Assembly (NCBI GenBank): GCA_023213395.1 | Contig: CM041465.1 | Coordinates: forward strand, 104,663,741-104,727,740 | Length of the DNA stretch: 64,000 nt | Direction of reading: 5' to 3' | DNA from: Cycas panzhihuaensis | Taxonomy: Eukaryota > Cycadophyta | Shown here: piece by piece, positions 23,835-35,008 of the stretch | Layout of the letters: the number at the start of each line of letters is the position of its first letter | Position numbering within the stretch: the first letter of the stretch is position 1 | Notes under the pieces: model-generated | What the model was told of the DNA's origin: nothing | What the model saw: the letters and a program-made list of their open reading frames with translations, nothing else | Database searches by the model: none | Made by a program: the position numbers and the translations under genes

Positions 23835-24499
23835 TATTGAGAAAACTAGGTCCCAATAACTAGAAATTGCCACCAAGATCTAAAATATTTTACTACTAGT
23901 TAAAGGAAATGAAACTAAAATTTAACATATAAGTTCTTAAACTAGAGATAATATAATAAATAAATCAGAAAGCCAAAGCATCACATATATACCAAATATA
24001 ATACGATAAAACCCTAGCAGTGTGGTAGAGAAACATCCACACAAGAAAGATACCGATCTTTTATTATCCAATAATGGAGAAATATATATAATCTGTAGCA
24101 GAATACTCATAACAACAACATTCAACCACCTCTTCTCAATATAATATATCAAATACCATTAACATAATGAAAAAGCACCCTAAATTAAGCTATATGAGAG
24201 AATCATACAAGGCACAAATCTCAACCATAAAATTTTGGGTATTTTAAATGAATGACTCTAATTCTCTTTACAATTTAGTATGTTTTACAACCCTAGTCTT
24301 TTTTTTTTTTTGCTTTTTGAGTTTAGGGCTACTACCCCCGAACCCCCTCTTTGTAGGGGGGTTCTAGGTCCCCCCACATCCCTTAGCCAAGGGGGGCTTT
24401 CACTCCACTTGGATCCCTCACAGAAGTTTAGGGGATAAACCACACTACTAACCTATGAAAATTTTTACCCCCAAAATATTATTGTCATATTATCTAATA
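23835..24499 (-). repeat. 3' LTR of copia A2 (665 bp)
   Basis: On the minus strand it starts TATTAGATAA (family start TGTTAGATAA) and ends CTCAATA. It is preceded on that strand by the purine tract AAGGTGGAGAT. Poly(T) tract of 13 at 24,299-24,311. Confidence 0.9.
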
Positions 24500-26450
24500 A
24501 TCTCCACCTTGACAACAATTTACTTGATACCTTTCCTGGACCATTCATCACCTTTTTTTGCAAACTAAGAGAAGTCAAGCACCATGAATAGTACTGATTT
24601 TGTGAACATGTTAGCATAATTCTATTTTATGTTAACTTTCTTAAGTGCTACTCCACCTACTTCCACAACTTGTCTAATATAATGGTACTTAAGAGCAATA
24701 TGCTTTGTCTTATTATGATAAGCTAGATTCTTTGCTAAGTAAATAGCATTTTGACTATCACAAAATACCTTTACCTTTTCCTACTTCTTTCCAAGATCAA
24801 CTAATAGACCCTATAACCAGATTACTTCCTTACAAGCATGTGTTGTAGTAACATATTATGCTTCTATAGTCGATAATACAATTAAACTATATAATATTGA
24901 CATCTAACCAATCAGACCATTTGCAAGAGTAAACACATAACTTAAAGTAAACCTTCTCTTATCTAAATCTCCTACAAAGTTAGAATCAATATATCTATAA
25001 ACCTGATTACCTATACCACCAAAGATGATGCAATAGTCACTTGTGTCCCTTAAATACCAAAGCACCCATTTCACTACTGCCCAATGTTCCCTTCTTAGAT
25101 TTGCTATAAACCTACTAACTACACTGACTGCATGTGAAATGTCAGGTCTTGTACATACCATGGCATATATCAAACTTCCTATTGCATTGGCATAAGGTAC
25201 ATGAGACACATAATCCTTTTGTTCTTCATTACTAGGACCCATACTTGAAGAAAACTTGGAATGAGAAGCTAATAGGATACTCACTATTTTTACATTTATC
25301 ATACCAAATCTGGTTAGTACCTTCTTTATATATTTTTGCTGTCATAACCATAGCTTACCATTTTTTTTGTCTCTATGTATCTCCATGCCTAAGATTTATT
25401 TTTCATCTCCTAGATCCTTCATATCAAAAGTCCTAGCTAATTGAGCCTTTAACTTGTTGATTTCTGCCATACTCTTATTTGCAACTAGCATGTCATCAAT
25501 ATACAATACCAAGGTAATAAATAAGCCATTGTCTAAGAATTTAAAGTAAACACAATAATCATACTCACTTCTTTTGAAATTTTGGATTTTCATAAAGGCA
25601 TCAAACTTTATGTACCATTACTGAGGTGATTACTTCAGGCCATACAATGATTTCCTAAGCCTACAAATAAGTGTTTTTTTGCCATCCTATAGAAACCCTT
25701 TTGGTTGATTCATATAGATCTCCTTATCTAAATCTCCATGCAAAAAAGTTATTTTTACATCTAAATTCTCTAACTCCAAATCAAGAGAAGCTACTAATGC
25801 TAATAGAACCTAAATTAAAACAAGTTTAATAACTGGTGAAAAGATCTCATGAAAATCAATACTTGCTTTCTATGCAATGCCTTTAGCCACCAATCTTACC
25901 CTGTATTTGTCAACCTTTCCATCAACATTTGTTTTCTTCTTAAAAACTCACATGCAATTAACAATCTTCCTACCATGTGGAAGTTCTACCAAGTCCTATG
26001 AATTATATTTCTTCAAAACATCTATCTCTTCCTGCATAGCCCTCTTCTACTTCTCACTATGGATATCATCTATTGCTTCCTAATAGCATGTAGGCTCACC
26101 ATCATTAGAAACCAAAGTATTAGAAATAGAAGGGTTATACTTGTTAGGTGGATGACTAACTCATGTAGATCTTCTAATAGTTGGTGGAGGAGTATCCACA
26201 TACTCCTATAAATCTACTATAAATTCATCTTCAAATAGCTCTTTCTACATTTTCATTTCCAAAGATGGCTAGGACTCAAGCTTAACCTATTGATATTTAA
26301 CTTTCTGCTCTTATTTTACTTTAACTTCTATACTATCTAATTTTAGAAAAGGAGATTCATCAAACGTAACATCTATATTAATAGTAATTTTATAGGCTAT
26401 AGGATCCCATAACCTGTATCCCTTCATACCATCTCTATCACCATAACTAA
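24500..26450 (-). pseudogene. Copia A2 RT and RNase H
   Basis: Minus strand. RT starts near 26,050 (KRAMQEEIDVLKK) with VFKKK and KYRVRLVAKGIA. A stop-interrupted GLK*SPQ*WY block precedes KFDAFMK. The catalytic box is intact as VLYIDDMLVA (about 25,515-25,485). RNase H follows: VPYANAIGSLIYAMVCTRPDIS (about 25,200-25,135), REHWAVVKWVLWYLRDT and RYIDSNFVGDLDKRRF (about 24,990-24,945); its C-terminal end is decayed. The linker between integrase and RT is at 26,070-26,400. Confidence 0.85.
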
Positions 26451-27620
26451 CAAAGATACATCTCTTAGATTTTAGGTCTAACTTTGAATTTGACTTTTAT
26501 TAGTTAAAGCATAAGCATCATAATAAAAAACTTTCAAATTTGAATAGTCATATGGATGTCTAGCCCACACCCCTTCATGAACCTTAAAGTCTATTGCAAG
26601 TGATAGTGACCTATTTACCAAATAACAAGATGTTTGAATAACTTCTGCCCATAAGCCTTACTCCACACCTATATTACTCAGCATGCTTCTCACTCTTTCT
26701 AAGAGTGTCATGTTCATGTGCTTAGTTATACCATTTTGCTGTAGAATATAGCTAGTGGTTTTATGCTTTTTGATCCTAACTTCTTTATAATAGTTTCCAA
26801 ACTTGAAGGAGTTAAACTCACCTCTATTGTTAGTTCTTAAATATTTGATTGACCTGCTAGTGTTCTTCTCAACCAGAGCCTTAAATTCCTTAAACACACT
26901 AAAAACTTCAGATTTTTTTTTCAAAAAATAGACCCATACCTTTATGGAATAATCATCTATAATTGTGACAAAGTATAATGATCCTCCATAAGATATTATA
27001 GGGGCTAGTCCCCATATATCTAAATGTACATAATCTAGAACACCTTTACTAGTGTGACTCCCTACTTTAAACTTGAGTCTATACTACTTTCTAAAAATAT
27101 AATATTTATAAAAAGTCAAATCTGAAAGCTACAAGTTAAGAAGCAACTTACAGTTCATGAGCACCTCAAGTCCTCTCTCACTTATGTGCCTAAATCTTTG
27201 ATGCCATAATTAAGCTGGATCTTCTACAGTCTTTGATATTGTAGTTGCATAGCTGAAATTTATACTTCCCACCAAAATATAAAGGTTTCTTTTCTTTAAG
27301 GCTTTCATAACAACCAAGGTGTCTTTTGACACCTTTAAGACTCCTTCATGACCTGTGTACTTATAACCACTAGAATCTAGTTTACCTAAGGAAATTAGAT
27401 TCATTTTTAGATCAGATCCATATATTATTTCAGCTAATGTTTTCACTATACCATCAAATATTTTAATTATGATACTATAAATGACCACTATCTTATAGGA
27501 AATTTTATTTACCATAAGTACATCATTGTTATTAAAAGGTTGATACAATAAAAACCAACTCTTGTAGGGACACATATGGTGTGAAGCACCCAAATCCAAT
27601 AACCAATCATGATGATAATG
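26451..27620 (-). pseudogene. Copia A2 protease and integrase
   Basis: Minus strand. Protease: WLLDLGASHHMCPYKSWF begins near 27,610; the family DSGAS reads DLGAS here, so Asp is kept and Ser is lost. A GAG-pre-integrase segment follows (KNLISLGKLDSSGYKY-like, about 27,400-27,350). Integrase includes the zinc region (LWHQRFRHIS near 27,205), the fragment FKEFKALVEKNTSRSIKYL (26,895-26,840), TNNRGEF at the second acidic site (family TDNGGEF) and MTLLERVRSMLSNIGVE near 26,710-26,660. It ends at the CIFV(S) motif near 26,455, the place where X1 sits in A1. Confidence 0.83.
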
Positions 27621-27639
27621 AGAGACATTATAAGCAACT

Positions 27640-28465
27640 AAGACATCATCATCATTTGTACCTTAATTTGACTCCACCTGATTAGCCTCCTTGGCAGGAT
27701 CTTTATTTTTCTAGAACTCCTTCCTTTTATAGCAATCTGTTTTAAGGTGACCTATCTTATTACAGTGCCAACATCTATGCTTACTCTTCTTGCCTTTTGA
27801 CTTTGACCTCGATGTGTCCCTAGAGCTTTGTTCTCTCTCAATCATTTAGCCCCTTGCTGTCATAGCTTCTAGCATGGAGGTTTTAAGATGGACTTCCTTC
27901 TTACCTCTTTTGTCAACAAAGCACTCACAATAGAATCATAGTCTAATTCATTTATAGTGTTAAAACTAATTGAGGTGACAATATTATCCCAAGATTCTAG
28001 TAATAAATATAGCAAGGTAACAACCTTGTCCTTATTCTCAATCATGACATCGATACTAGCTAACTAATAAATAAGAGTATTAAAAATATTTAAATGATTA
28101 GGAATTTTTTTACCTCCCTCCATCTATAATGAGTAGAACTACCTCTTCAAGTAAATTTAATTCGTCATTGATTTGGTCATGCACAATCCTTCCAACTAAG
28201 TCTATAATCTTATTGCTGTCTTTTCCCCTGTGATGTTAAATAGAACTTCATCCACCAAGCACAATCATATTATTCTAAGAGCCTTTTTATTTAGATCATC
28301 CCATTCATCATTGTCTATCCTTGCAAGTTTCTTTAATTTACCTGCAAGAGATTTATATAATCCCTGTTATACCAGAACATCAAATGCTTTTAGCTTCCAC
28401 AACTCGAAGTTGTTCTTGCCATTAAATTTCTCCACCTCAAACTTTGTATTTGCCAGTTTTTCCAT
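27640..28465 (-). pseudogene. Copia A2 gag
   Basis: Minus strand start at 28,465 (MEKLANTKFEVEKFNGKNNF), chosen because it follows the primer site by a short leader and matches copia gag N-termini. A Trp or Gln codon near residue 36 is now a stop. The zinc knuckle CWHCNKIGHLKTDC (about 27,775-27,730) is intact. A1 has the same gag with its start codon mutated to ATA. Confidence 0.82.
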
Positions 28466-28524
28466 TTGGTGCAGAAAAAGTTGACACTAAAATCTTCACA
28501 AATTTACTACAAAAATAAAAGTAG

Positions 28525-28537
28525 CTCTAATACCACT
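28525..28537 (-). other. Primer binding site of copia A2
   Basis: On the minus strand, AG follows the LTR and then TGGTATTAGAGC, the Met-tRNA site with one change. Confidence 0.86.
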
Positions 28538-29011
28538 TGTTGAGAAAAACTAGGTCACAATAACCAGAAATCACCACCAAGATCTAAACTATTTTGCAAC
28601 TAGTTATAGGAATTGAAACTAAAATTTAACATGCAAGTTCTTAAACTAGAGATAATATAATAAATAAATCAGAAAGCTAAAGCATCACATATACACTAGA
28701 TATAACATTGTAAAACCTTCGCAATGTGTTAAGGAAATATCCACATAGGAAAGGTATCAATCTTTTATTATCTAAGAATGGAGAAATATACATAATCTAT
28801 AGTAGAATGTTTACAACAACAACAACCAACTCCTTCTTCTCAATATAGTACATCTAACATATCGAATACCATCAACATAATGAAAAAACACCCTAAATTA
28901 GGCTATATGAGAGAGTCATACAAGGTATAAATCTTGACTATCAAATCTGGAGTATTTTGAATGAACGACCCTAATTTTTTTTATAATTCAGCATGTTTTA
29001 TAATACTAGTA

Positions 29012-29051
<40 letters not shown>

Positions 29052-29230
29052 TGTCAGGGGCTACCGCCTTCGAAGCCCCTTTTTGTAGGGGGGTGGTTTT
29101 AACTCCCCCTACGCCCACCCCTAGGGCTCTTGCCCCCTTGGATTTCCCCTACAGAAGTTTAGAGGAGAAATCACACTACCAACCTATCAAAATTTTTGCC
29201 TCTAAAACATTGTTATCACATTATCTAACA
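28538..29230 (-). repeat. 5' LTR of copia A2 (693 bp)
   Basis: Starts TGTTAGATAA and ends CTCAACA on the minus strand. Its extra length over the 3' LTR is mainly a 37-base poly(T) run at 29,014-29,050. Confidence 0.92.
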
Positions 29231-29235
29231 CCTCT

Positions 29236-29342
29236 AGTGAACAAATTGTAGATATTCTTATTAAACCACTTACCAAAGATAAATTTCTATAATTTTGATA
29301 TAAACTTGTAATGAAAATAATAGATAAGACATTAAGAGAGGG
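29236..29342 (+). pseudogene. Copia B: last codons of RNase H and 3' non-coding end
   Basis: Directly after the A2 target duplication the plus strand reads SEQIVDILIKPLTKDKFL, the conserved C-terminal motif of copia pol (cf. IADIFTKPL), followed by KLVM and the purine-rich end AAGAGAGGG before the 3' LTR. This joins to LLHCTF at 23,829 and proves that A2 is nested in B. Confidence 0.88.
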
Positions 29343-29548
29343 TGTTAAAGTAATGTTTTATCTAGGAATACTTAAAGATGTATTTCTAATGTATGAGGGT
29401 TAGGTGGCATTCCCTCTTTTATATGTCTTTGACAAGTGGTACATATGCATTCACATCTATTAAGGACACATGTATAATATATAGTATTTATTAAGAGGAT
29501 TTCTCTTACTGATTCATTAAATGATATACAAACATTATTTTCTTTATA
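29343..29548 (+). repeat. 3' LTR of copia B (206 bp)
   Basis: Starts TGTTAAAG, ends TTTATA, followed by the target duplication ctaac. Length agrees with the 5' LTR (204 bp). Confidence 0.9.
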
Positions 29549-31976
29549 CTAACATGGTTAGCAAAGAGAAGGAAATAGATGAGAATGATTAGAGGGAGGG
29601 GAAATACATTTTTAAGTTAGAATACAAATTATGAGGTTGATATATAAAGTTATCATTGATAGTGGTAGTTATGAGAACATGGTCATGATATAGATGGTAC
29701 AAAGGTTAAAGCTTCCTACTTAGCATTATGATGCATCATACATAATTTCCTAGTTTTGAAAAGGAAATTAGATCATGGTGAAGGATATATATTTAGTTTC
29801 CTTACAGATCAAAAAATACAAGGATGAGGTTTGGTATGACATAGTGCTTGTGGATGTTTACCATGTATTGTTAGGTAAGCCATGGGAATTTAAGAGGAAA
29901 GACATTCATGATGGACACAATAACACTTATTAGATAAATATTCAAACTTGTACCTTTTAGGGATGAAGGACCTACCATAGTTTTACAAACTTCCAAATAC
30001 TTTGTGTAAGAAGAATAGATGATAAGTGTATGTTATACATTGATATCAAGGAAAGTTGAGGTGGAATAATATGTTCCTTTGCCACTTAAGATAAAGAGGT
30101 ATTTGGAGTTATGTAAGGATGTCATACTTGAGGAGTTTCTAATAAGACTACCACCTATTAGGGATGTGACATATCACATTAACTTAATACCTAACTTTAG
30201 TTTACCTAACCAGGTAGCATACAAATTGAGTCCTTAAGAACATGAGGAGATAAGTAGATATGTATAACAATTGTTGGAGAAGGGGTTGATGAGGGAGAGC
30301 TTGAGTCCATGCATAATGCTTACCTTATTAACCTTAAAGAAGGATGGGACTTGGCGAATACATGTAGATTCATATGCCATCAATAAAATTACCATTAAAT
30401 ATAGGTTTTCTTTGTCAAGGATAGATGATATGATGGATGTACTTACATGAGAAAATTACTTTTTGAAGATTGATCTTTAGAGAAGCTACCATTAGATTTG
30501 AATTTAAGGAGACAAATGGAACACTGCTTTTAAGATGATGGTTTGTATGAGTGGTTGGTGATGCCATTAGACTTTCCAACATGTTGAGTACTTTCATGTG
30601 ATTGATGAATGTGGTGTTGAGGCCGCACTGGGGTAAGTTTATGATTGTGTGCTTTGATGATTTATTGGTATTTGGTAAATCCCAAGAGGAAAATTTAAGA
30701 CATTTACAAATGATCTTTAATATGCTTTAGAGAGAGAAGTTGTATGCAAACCTCAAGAAGTATAGCTTCATGCAGAATAGTTTGGTATATTTTGGATTTG
30801 TTATTTCTTAGGTTGGACTATCTATGGATCTAGAAAAGATGAAAGTGATAATTGAATGGCTAGTACTAATCAACATAATGAGTGTTAGGAGCTTTTATGG
30901 GATGGTGAGCTTTTATCATAAATTCATCAAGAATTTCAATGGTATAATAGCTCCAATTTTAGATTGTATTAAGGCTAAAGTGCTTCAATAGATAAAGAAA
31001 ACTTAAGATGGTTTTGATTTATTGAAGAAAAAGGCTATTAAATCAATGACATTAGCCTTACTAGCTTTTAGTAAGGTGTTCAAAGTTGAGTGTGATGATT
31101 TGACTATGGGAATTGACTGCATTCTTTAGTGAAAACCTAAATGACATGAAGAAGAGGTATTTTGTTTATGATATAGAGTTCTATGCAATAATGTAATCCC
31201 TGAAACTATGGATGCATTATCTACTCCCTAAGTAATCTTTTCTAAGCATAGATCATCATGCTCTAAAGTTCATTAATTCACAAACTAAGTTTAGTACCAA
31301 GCATGTGAAATGGGTTGAATTTCCTCAGAGTTATACTTTTGTGATTAAACATGGATCAAAGAAATCTAATTAGGTGGTAGATGCATTTAGCAGGAGTGAT
31401 ACATTACTGTTTTATTACATAAAATGAAGAAGTGGGTTTTGAAACCATTAAGGATAATTATCTATAGGACAAATATCTTAGAAACCTAATGGATTATTTG
31501 TTGAAAACATTAGCATATAGTGGTGTAGTTTATTATGACAACTTTTTACATGATGGTTACCTATGTAAAAAGTCGTGTATACTTAACAGTTCTATATGAT
31601 AAAACATCATTTGTGAATTGCATACTAGTGGTCTTGAAGAATATTTTGGATAAGATAAACCTTTTGCACTTGTAGATGAGAGGTATTTTTGGATAGCAAT
31701 GTGTAAACAAGTTTTAAAGTTTGTAGTAAGATGTATGATTAGTCAATTGGCTAAGGGGTAATCACAAAACAAAGGGTTATGTCAACCTTCACTAATTTCA
31801 GTAGAACCTTGAGTTGATATTTCAATGGACTTTATACTTAGATTGCCTATTACATAGTGTGGGGATGATTCCATCTTTGTTATTATAAATCATTTCTTAA
31901 AAATGGTGCATCTTTTACTGTGTAGGAGGATAAGTGATGTAAGCAAGATTATATGCTTGTTCTTTAAGAAGATCAT
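29549..31976 (+). pseudogene. Gypsy element E: protease, RT, RNase H and first half of integrase
   Basis: Continues the element E frame after copia B. Protease: VIIDSGSYENMV (about 29,651-29,686, catalytic DSG intact) and HVLLGKPWEFKRKDIHDG (about 29,861-29,912). [14 protein letters not shown] (about 30,280), [24 protein letters not shown] and the catalytic KFMIVCFDDLLVF (about 30,637-30,675). RNase H: KVECDDLTMGIDCIL (about 31,083-31,127) and KYINSQTKF-like to DAFSRSD (about 31,265-31,400). Integrase: VDISMDFILRLP (about 31,812-31,847) with the first catalytic Asp, ending KKI at 31,976 where copia C1 entered. Many TAG/TGA stops. The wording matches plant chromovirus pol; the clade is uncertain. 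Confidence 0.86.
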
Positions 31977-32529
31977 TGTTAAACCTTATGTTTACATGTT
32001 AAGATAATGTACTTTTATTTTAATGTAATATGTGTACATTTTACTTTAGGGGTGACTTATCACTTAAGTGATAAAGTGCACACCCACATTCTTTCTAGTG
32101 ACACAACGTTGTCACTAAAGGGTCAAATGGACCTTTATGCATTTTTGCTCACATGAGAGTCCAAAAGGACACATGTCCAACATGCAAGGCATGTATCTTG
32201 GATATTTGACACTTGTCAAACATCCAAGGCCTTAGGTCTCTCATTTCACTCTATATAATGAGACCTCTTCTCATTGTCTAATAAGAGAGTTGGAGCTATA
32301 TTGTTATGCTGTCAGTTTGCTAATCAAACTATTCATTCTTTGGAGGTTGGACCAATTCCAACTCCACATATTGGGTATCATTTTCTCTTACTCCTTCATT
32401 CATGTTTTGTCTCTTTGCTTTCTCTTTACCTTGAGATTATTATACTTGTTTGTATTTCTACAACTAGAACTAGAGTGATCCTAGTTTATAAATCTAGGGA
32501 CTGTTGAGGCCATCTAGCCTCTTTTCACA
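31977..32529 (+). repeat. 5' LTR of copia C1 (553 bp)
   Basis: TGTTAAACC...TTTTCACA. U3 carries a row of palindromes and hairpins at 32,057-32,227 (see findings). A TATA box, TATATAA, is at 32,252-32,258, implying transcription starting roughly 30 bases downstream (inference). The third known copy is at 62,683-63,234. Confidence 0.96.
32252..32258 (+). promoter_or_regulatory. TATA box of the C1 LTR promoter
   Basis: TATATAA in the sequence ctctatataatgagacc, between U3 hairpins and the R/U5 region. Both C1 LTRs have TATATAA; C2 has TATATAT at the same place. Confidence 0.65.
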
Positions 32530-32531
32530 TT

Positions 32532-32543
32532 TGGTATTAGAGC
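32532..32543 (+). other. Primer binding site of copia C1
   Basis: TGGTATTAGAGC two bases after the LTR, complementary to initiator Met-tRNA except for one base. Confidence 0.92.
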
Positions 32544-35008
32544 AAGAGGAGACTAGCTCCCTCTGTTATGTTTTGCAGCTGCTCAAGGAGATTTGAAGAA
32601 AGCTACAAACCCTTGGTGACAACCTTCGCACTCCGAAGGTGATCCAAGGTTTGTTTGAAGTTTTTTTTACAAGTTCAAGCATTTCGGAGCTATTTTTTTT
32701 AAAGGCTGGAGTTGGGTTATGTTCTAATCTTTTTTTTACAAAGATCTTATTGGATACAACATAAATTGCTATCACAAATAGTGATTTGTAAATCTAAAAG
32801 CAGATCTAAGGAGTTTGTATGAGAACAAGTTTTTCCTTGAAAAAAAAAGGAAGAAAAAAGAGGGGATTTTATTTTCTTTTTAAATATTTTCTATATCTGT
32901 AAACTAGGAGTTGGTTTAAGCTTAGATATGTTATTTTCTATGGTTTGAAATACTCAAGTCCTCTCAAATCTACACTGAAAATTATTGATCTGTTGTTCTA
33001 ATCTGAACCTAGCTATTTATTGAAGAGATCTATCCTCTATACTGAAAACTTTTTTTCAAAAAATTTCAAGTTGTCCTCTTCACTGCTGGACATTGTCACA
33101 CAACAGGGCATCTCTCTCACATCCCTGGTCTGGTAAATCAGTCATCTGATTGGTAAATTTGCACTCTGTGCTGTTATGAAATCTGCTTGGTAATTCTGAA
33201 ATCTGCTTGGTAAAATCTACACTCTGTGCTGTTATGAAATCTGCTTGGTAATTCTGAAATCTCCCTAGTAAAATCTACACTCTGTGCTATTATAAAATCT
33301 GCCTGGTAATTCTTAACTGAGCCTGGTAAAATCTGAACTCAGTGCTGTTATAAAATCTGCCTAGTAATTCTGAACTTAGCCTGGTAAAATCTGAACTCAG
33401 TGCTGTTATAAAATCTGCCTGGTAATTCTGAACTTAGCCTGGTAAAATCTGAACTCGGTCGTTATAAAATCACTGTAATCGAACTTAGCACAGTAAAATT
33501 TGAACTCGGTCTTTGTTATAAAATCACTGCACTCAACTTAGCCTAGTAAAATCTGAACTCAGTGATGTTATAAAATTTGCCTGGTAATTCTGAACTTAGC
33601 CTGGTAAAATCTAAACTTAGTGCTATTATAAAATCTACCTGGTAATTCTAAACTTACTCTGGTAAAATCTAAACTCAGTGCTATTATAAAATCTGCCTGG
33701 TAATTCTAACCTTAGCCTGGTAAAATCTAAACTCTATGTTATTATGAAATCTGCCTGGTAAATATGAAATCTGCCTGGTAAATCAGTGCAGTCCTCTAGC
33801 CTGGTTTTGACCAAAACTACTTTGTCATCCACTCTAATGTTAGGATAGCCCTATACTCTGCCATTAGACTGGTTCTGGTTCTCTACTTTTATGAAGTCTG
33901 TGCTGCTAAATTCAAGTGAAGTCATGCTGTGACTTTTATGAGTTAATTACATTGAAAGGAAGTGGAATCACACTCTGTCAACAGAGCTTTGGCACTGCCA
34001 AACTGAAAACGATCCTTTTCTAAAGGTTATCTTTTTTTTCAAGAAGCAAACTGATCATCAAAATCATTTAGAACAACATTTTCCTTGTGAAGTGATTTTA
34101 AGTGTTTTTATATCAAAAAGTGATACTTATCACTAATTTTTTAAAACACTTTTAAGGCACCTTGCATGGTGACCTAATGCCCTTAGTCTCAAAGAGGGCT
34201 TAAATACACTTTGTACTTAATAAAAATCACTTTTCTTTTGATCGTTGGGACTAATTTAAAGTCCCAACACTTGGTGCTTGATGTCTATTTTCATGCAAGT
34301 GGTTCTCTTACCTTTATTTTTTCAGCATTAAAAGGAACCCACTTGTATCTTCATCACAAGTTTTGCATTACTTATTTTCAAAAAGTACTTTACAAAACTT
34401 ATTGTAATCAAGCATTTGGTTTCTTACTTGGATCAACATAGCACTACATTTTCATTAAAGTGCTCATTGTAAAAACACTACAAGTGTTCATATTCATGTA
34501 CTTACATTGCTTCATCTTGAAGCCACTTTTATTGTAAAGCTTAATCAAAGCATTTTCATAAATACATTTTCCAAGCAAAAAGAAACCTAAGTTCACTTTA
34601 AAATCTACTAAAAAGTGACTTAAAATATGTTGGAGAGGCTTGAAAAAGGTTCAAACCTTGCCTCTAAATTAACCTTAAACTTAGTGCATTCCCTAGGGGA
34701 CCAACTGACCATACAGTCAGTGCACGACAATTAAGGTTGCTTGAGGGAAAGGAGGTTCAAAAAGGGTGTTATTGGTGCTGTGAATCCTAGGGAAAGCATG
34801 GTATGTCCATGCAAATCAACCCTACCTACCTTGTCTTAGATTTAACTTGGCCAACTATTGGATCTCTTCTATAAGATCAAGCTGGACCAACTCCATAGCC
34901 TAGTCATTCCATTCAGTACTGTTGGTTTCATTAGAAGGTGGAACTTAAGTGATGAAAGCTTTGAGTTTCTAGGTTATCTGCTAGCTTCAAGCTTTTATCA
35001 ACTGAAAC
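32544..35008 (+). other. Long 5' leader of copia C1
   Basis: About 2.5 kb between primer site and gag, unusually long for copia. It has no coding frame of note. It contains the tandem array at 33,120-33,790. The segment 34,600-34,860 is homologous to the leader of element D (59,560-59,780), and 32,580-32,650 to that of C2 (63,270-63,360). Confidence 0.8.
33120..33790 (+). repeat. Tandem array, ~58 bp unit, about 11 copies
   Basis: Units read aatctgcctggtaattctga followed by acttagcctggtaaaatctg and aactcagtgctgttataa, 58 bp in the best-kept copies. Each unit has two related halves, each with a gcctggtaa core. Some units are shortened (near 33,450-33,540) and the ends are degenerate. It lies inside the C1 leader. 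Confidence 0.9.

Larger units (their letters stand above)
23835..29230 (-). mobile_element. Complete Ty1/copia element A2, nested in copia B
   Basis: A 5.4 kb minus-strand copia element with both LTRs (5' LTR 28,538-29,230; 3' LTR 23,835-24,499) and 5 bp flanks ccttt (23,830-23,834) and cctct (29,231-29,235). The order on the minus strand is primer site, gag, protease, integrase, RT, RNase H, polypurine tract. It is the same family as A1 at the left edge and serves as the reference showing where X1 entered A1. All frames are broken, but long pieces remain readable. Confidence 0.94.
18879..29548 (+). mobile_element. Ty1/copia element B, nested in gypsy E and carrying copia A2
   Basis: Bounded by short LTRs (18,879-19,082 and 29,343-29,548). 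Flanking 5 bp are ccaac (18,874-18,878) and ctaac (29,549-29,553), one change apart. Inside, on the plus strand, are a primer site, gag, protease, integrase, RT and RNase H in copia order. Near its 3' end the element is split by A2 (23,835-29,230) with duplication ccttt/cctct; the coding sequence resumes directly after A2 with the terminal EQIVDILIKPLTKDKF. Hand comparison of the two LTRs gives about 25 differences in 205 bp, roughly 12%, so it is an old insertion. Confidence 0.92.

Noticed and set aside
24299-24311. Poly(T) run as a retroposon poly(A) tail on the minus strand
   Set aside because: It lies inside an LTR and at the same place in all family A LTRs, so it is an internal tract and not a tail.
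32274-32507. Open frames repeated identically in both C1 LTRs
   Set aside because: They lie in LTR sequence and reflect the duplication of the LTR, not a protein; the frame is not kept in C2.
33120-33790. CRISPR-like repeat array
   Set aside because: Units are contiguous, without unique spacers, and lie inside a plant retrotransposon leader.
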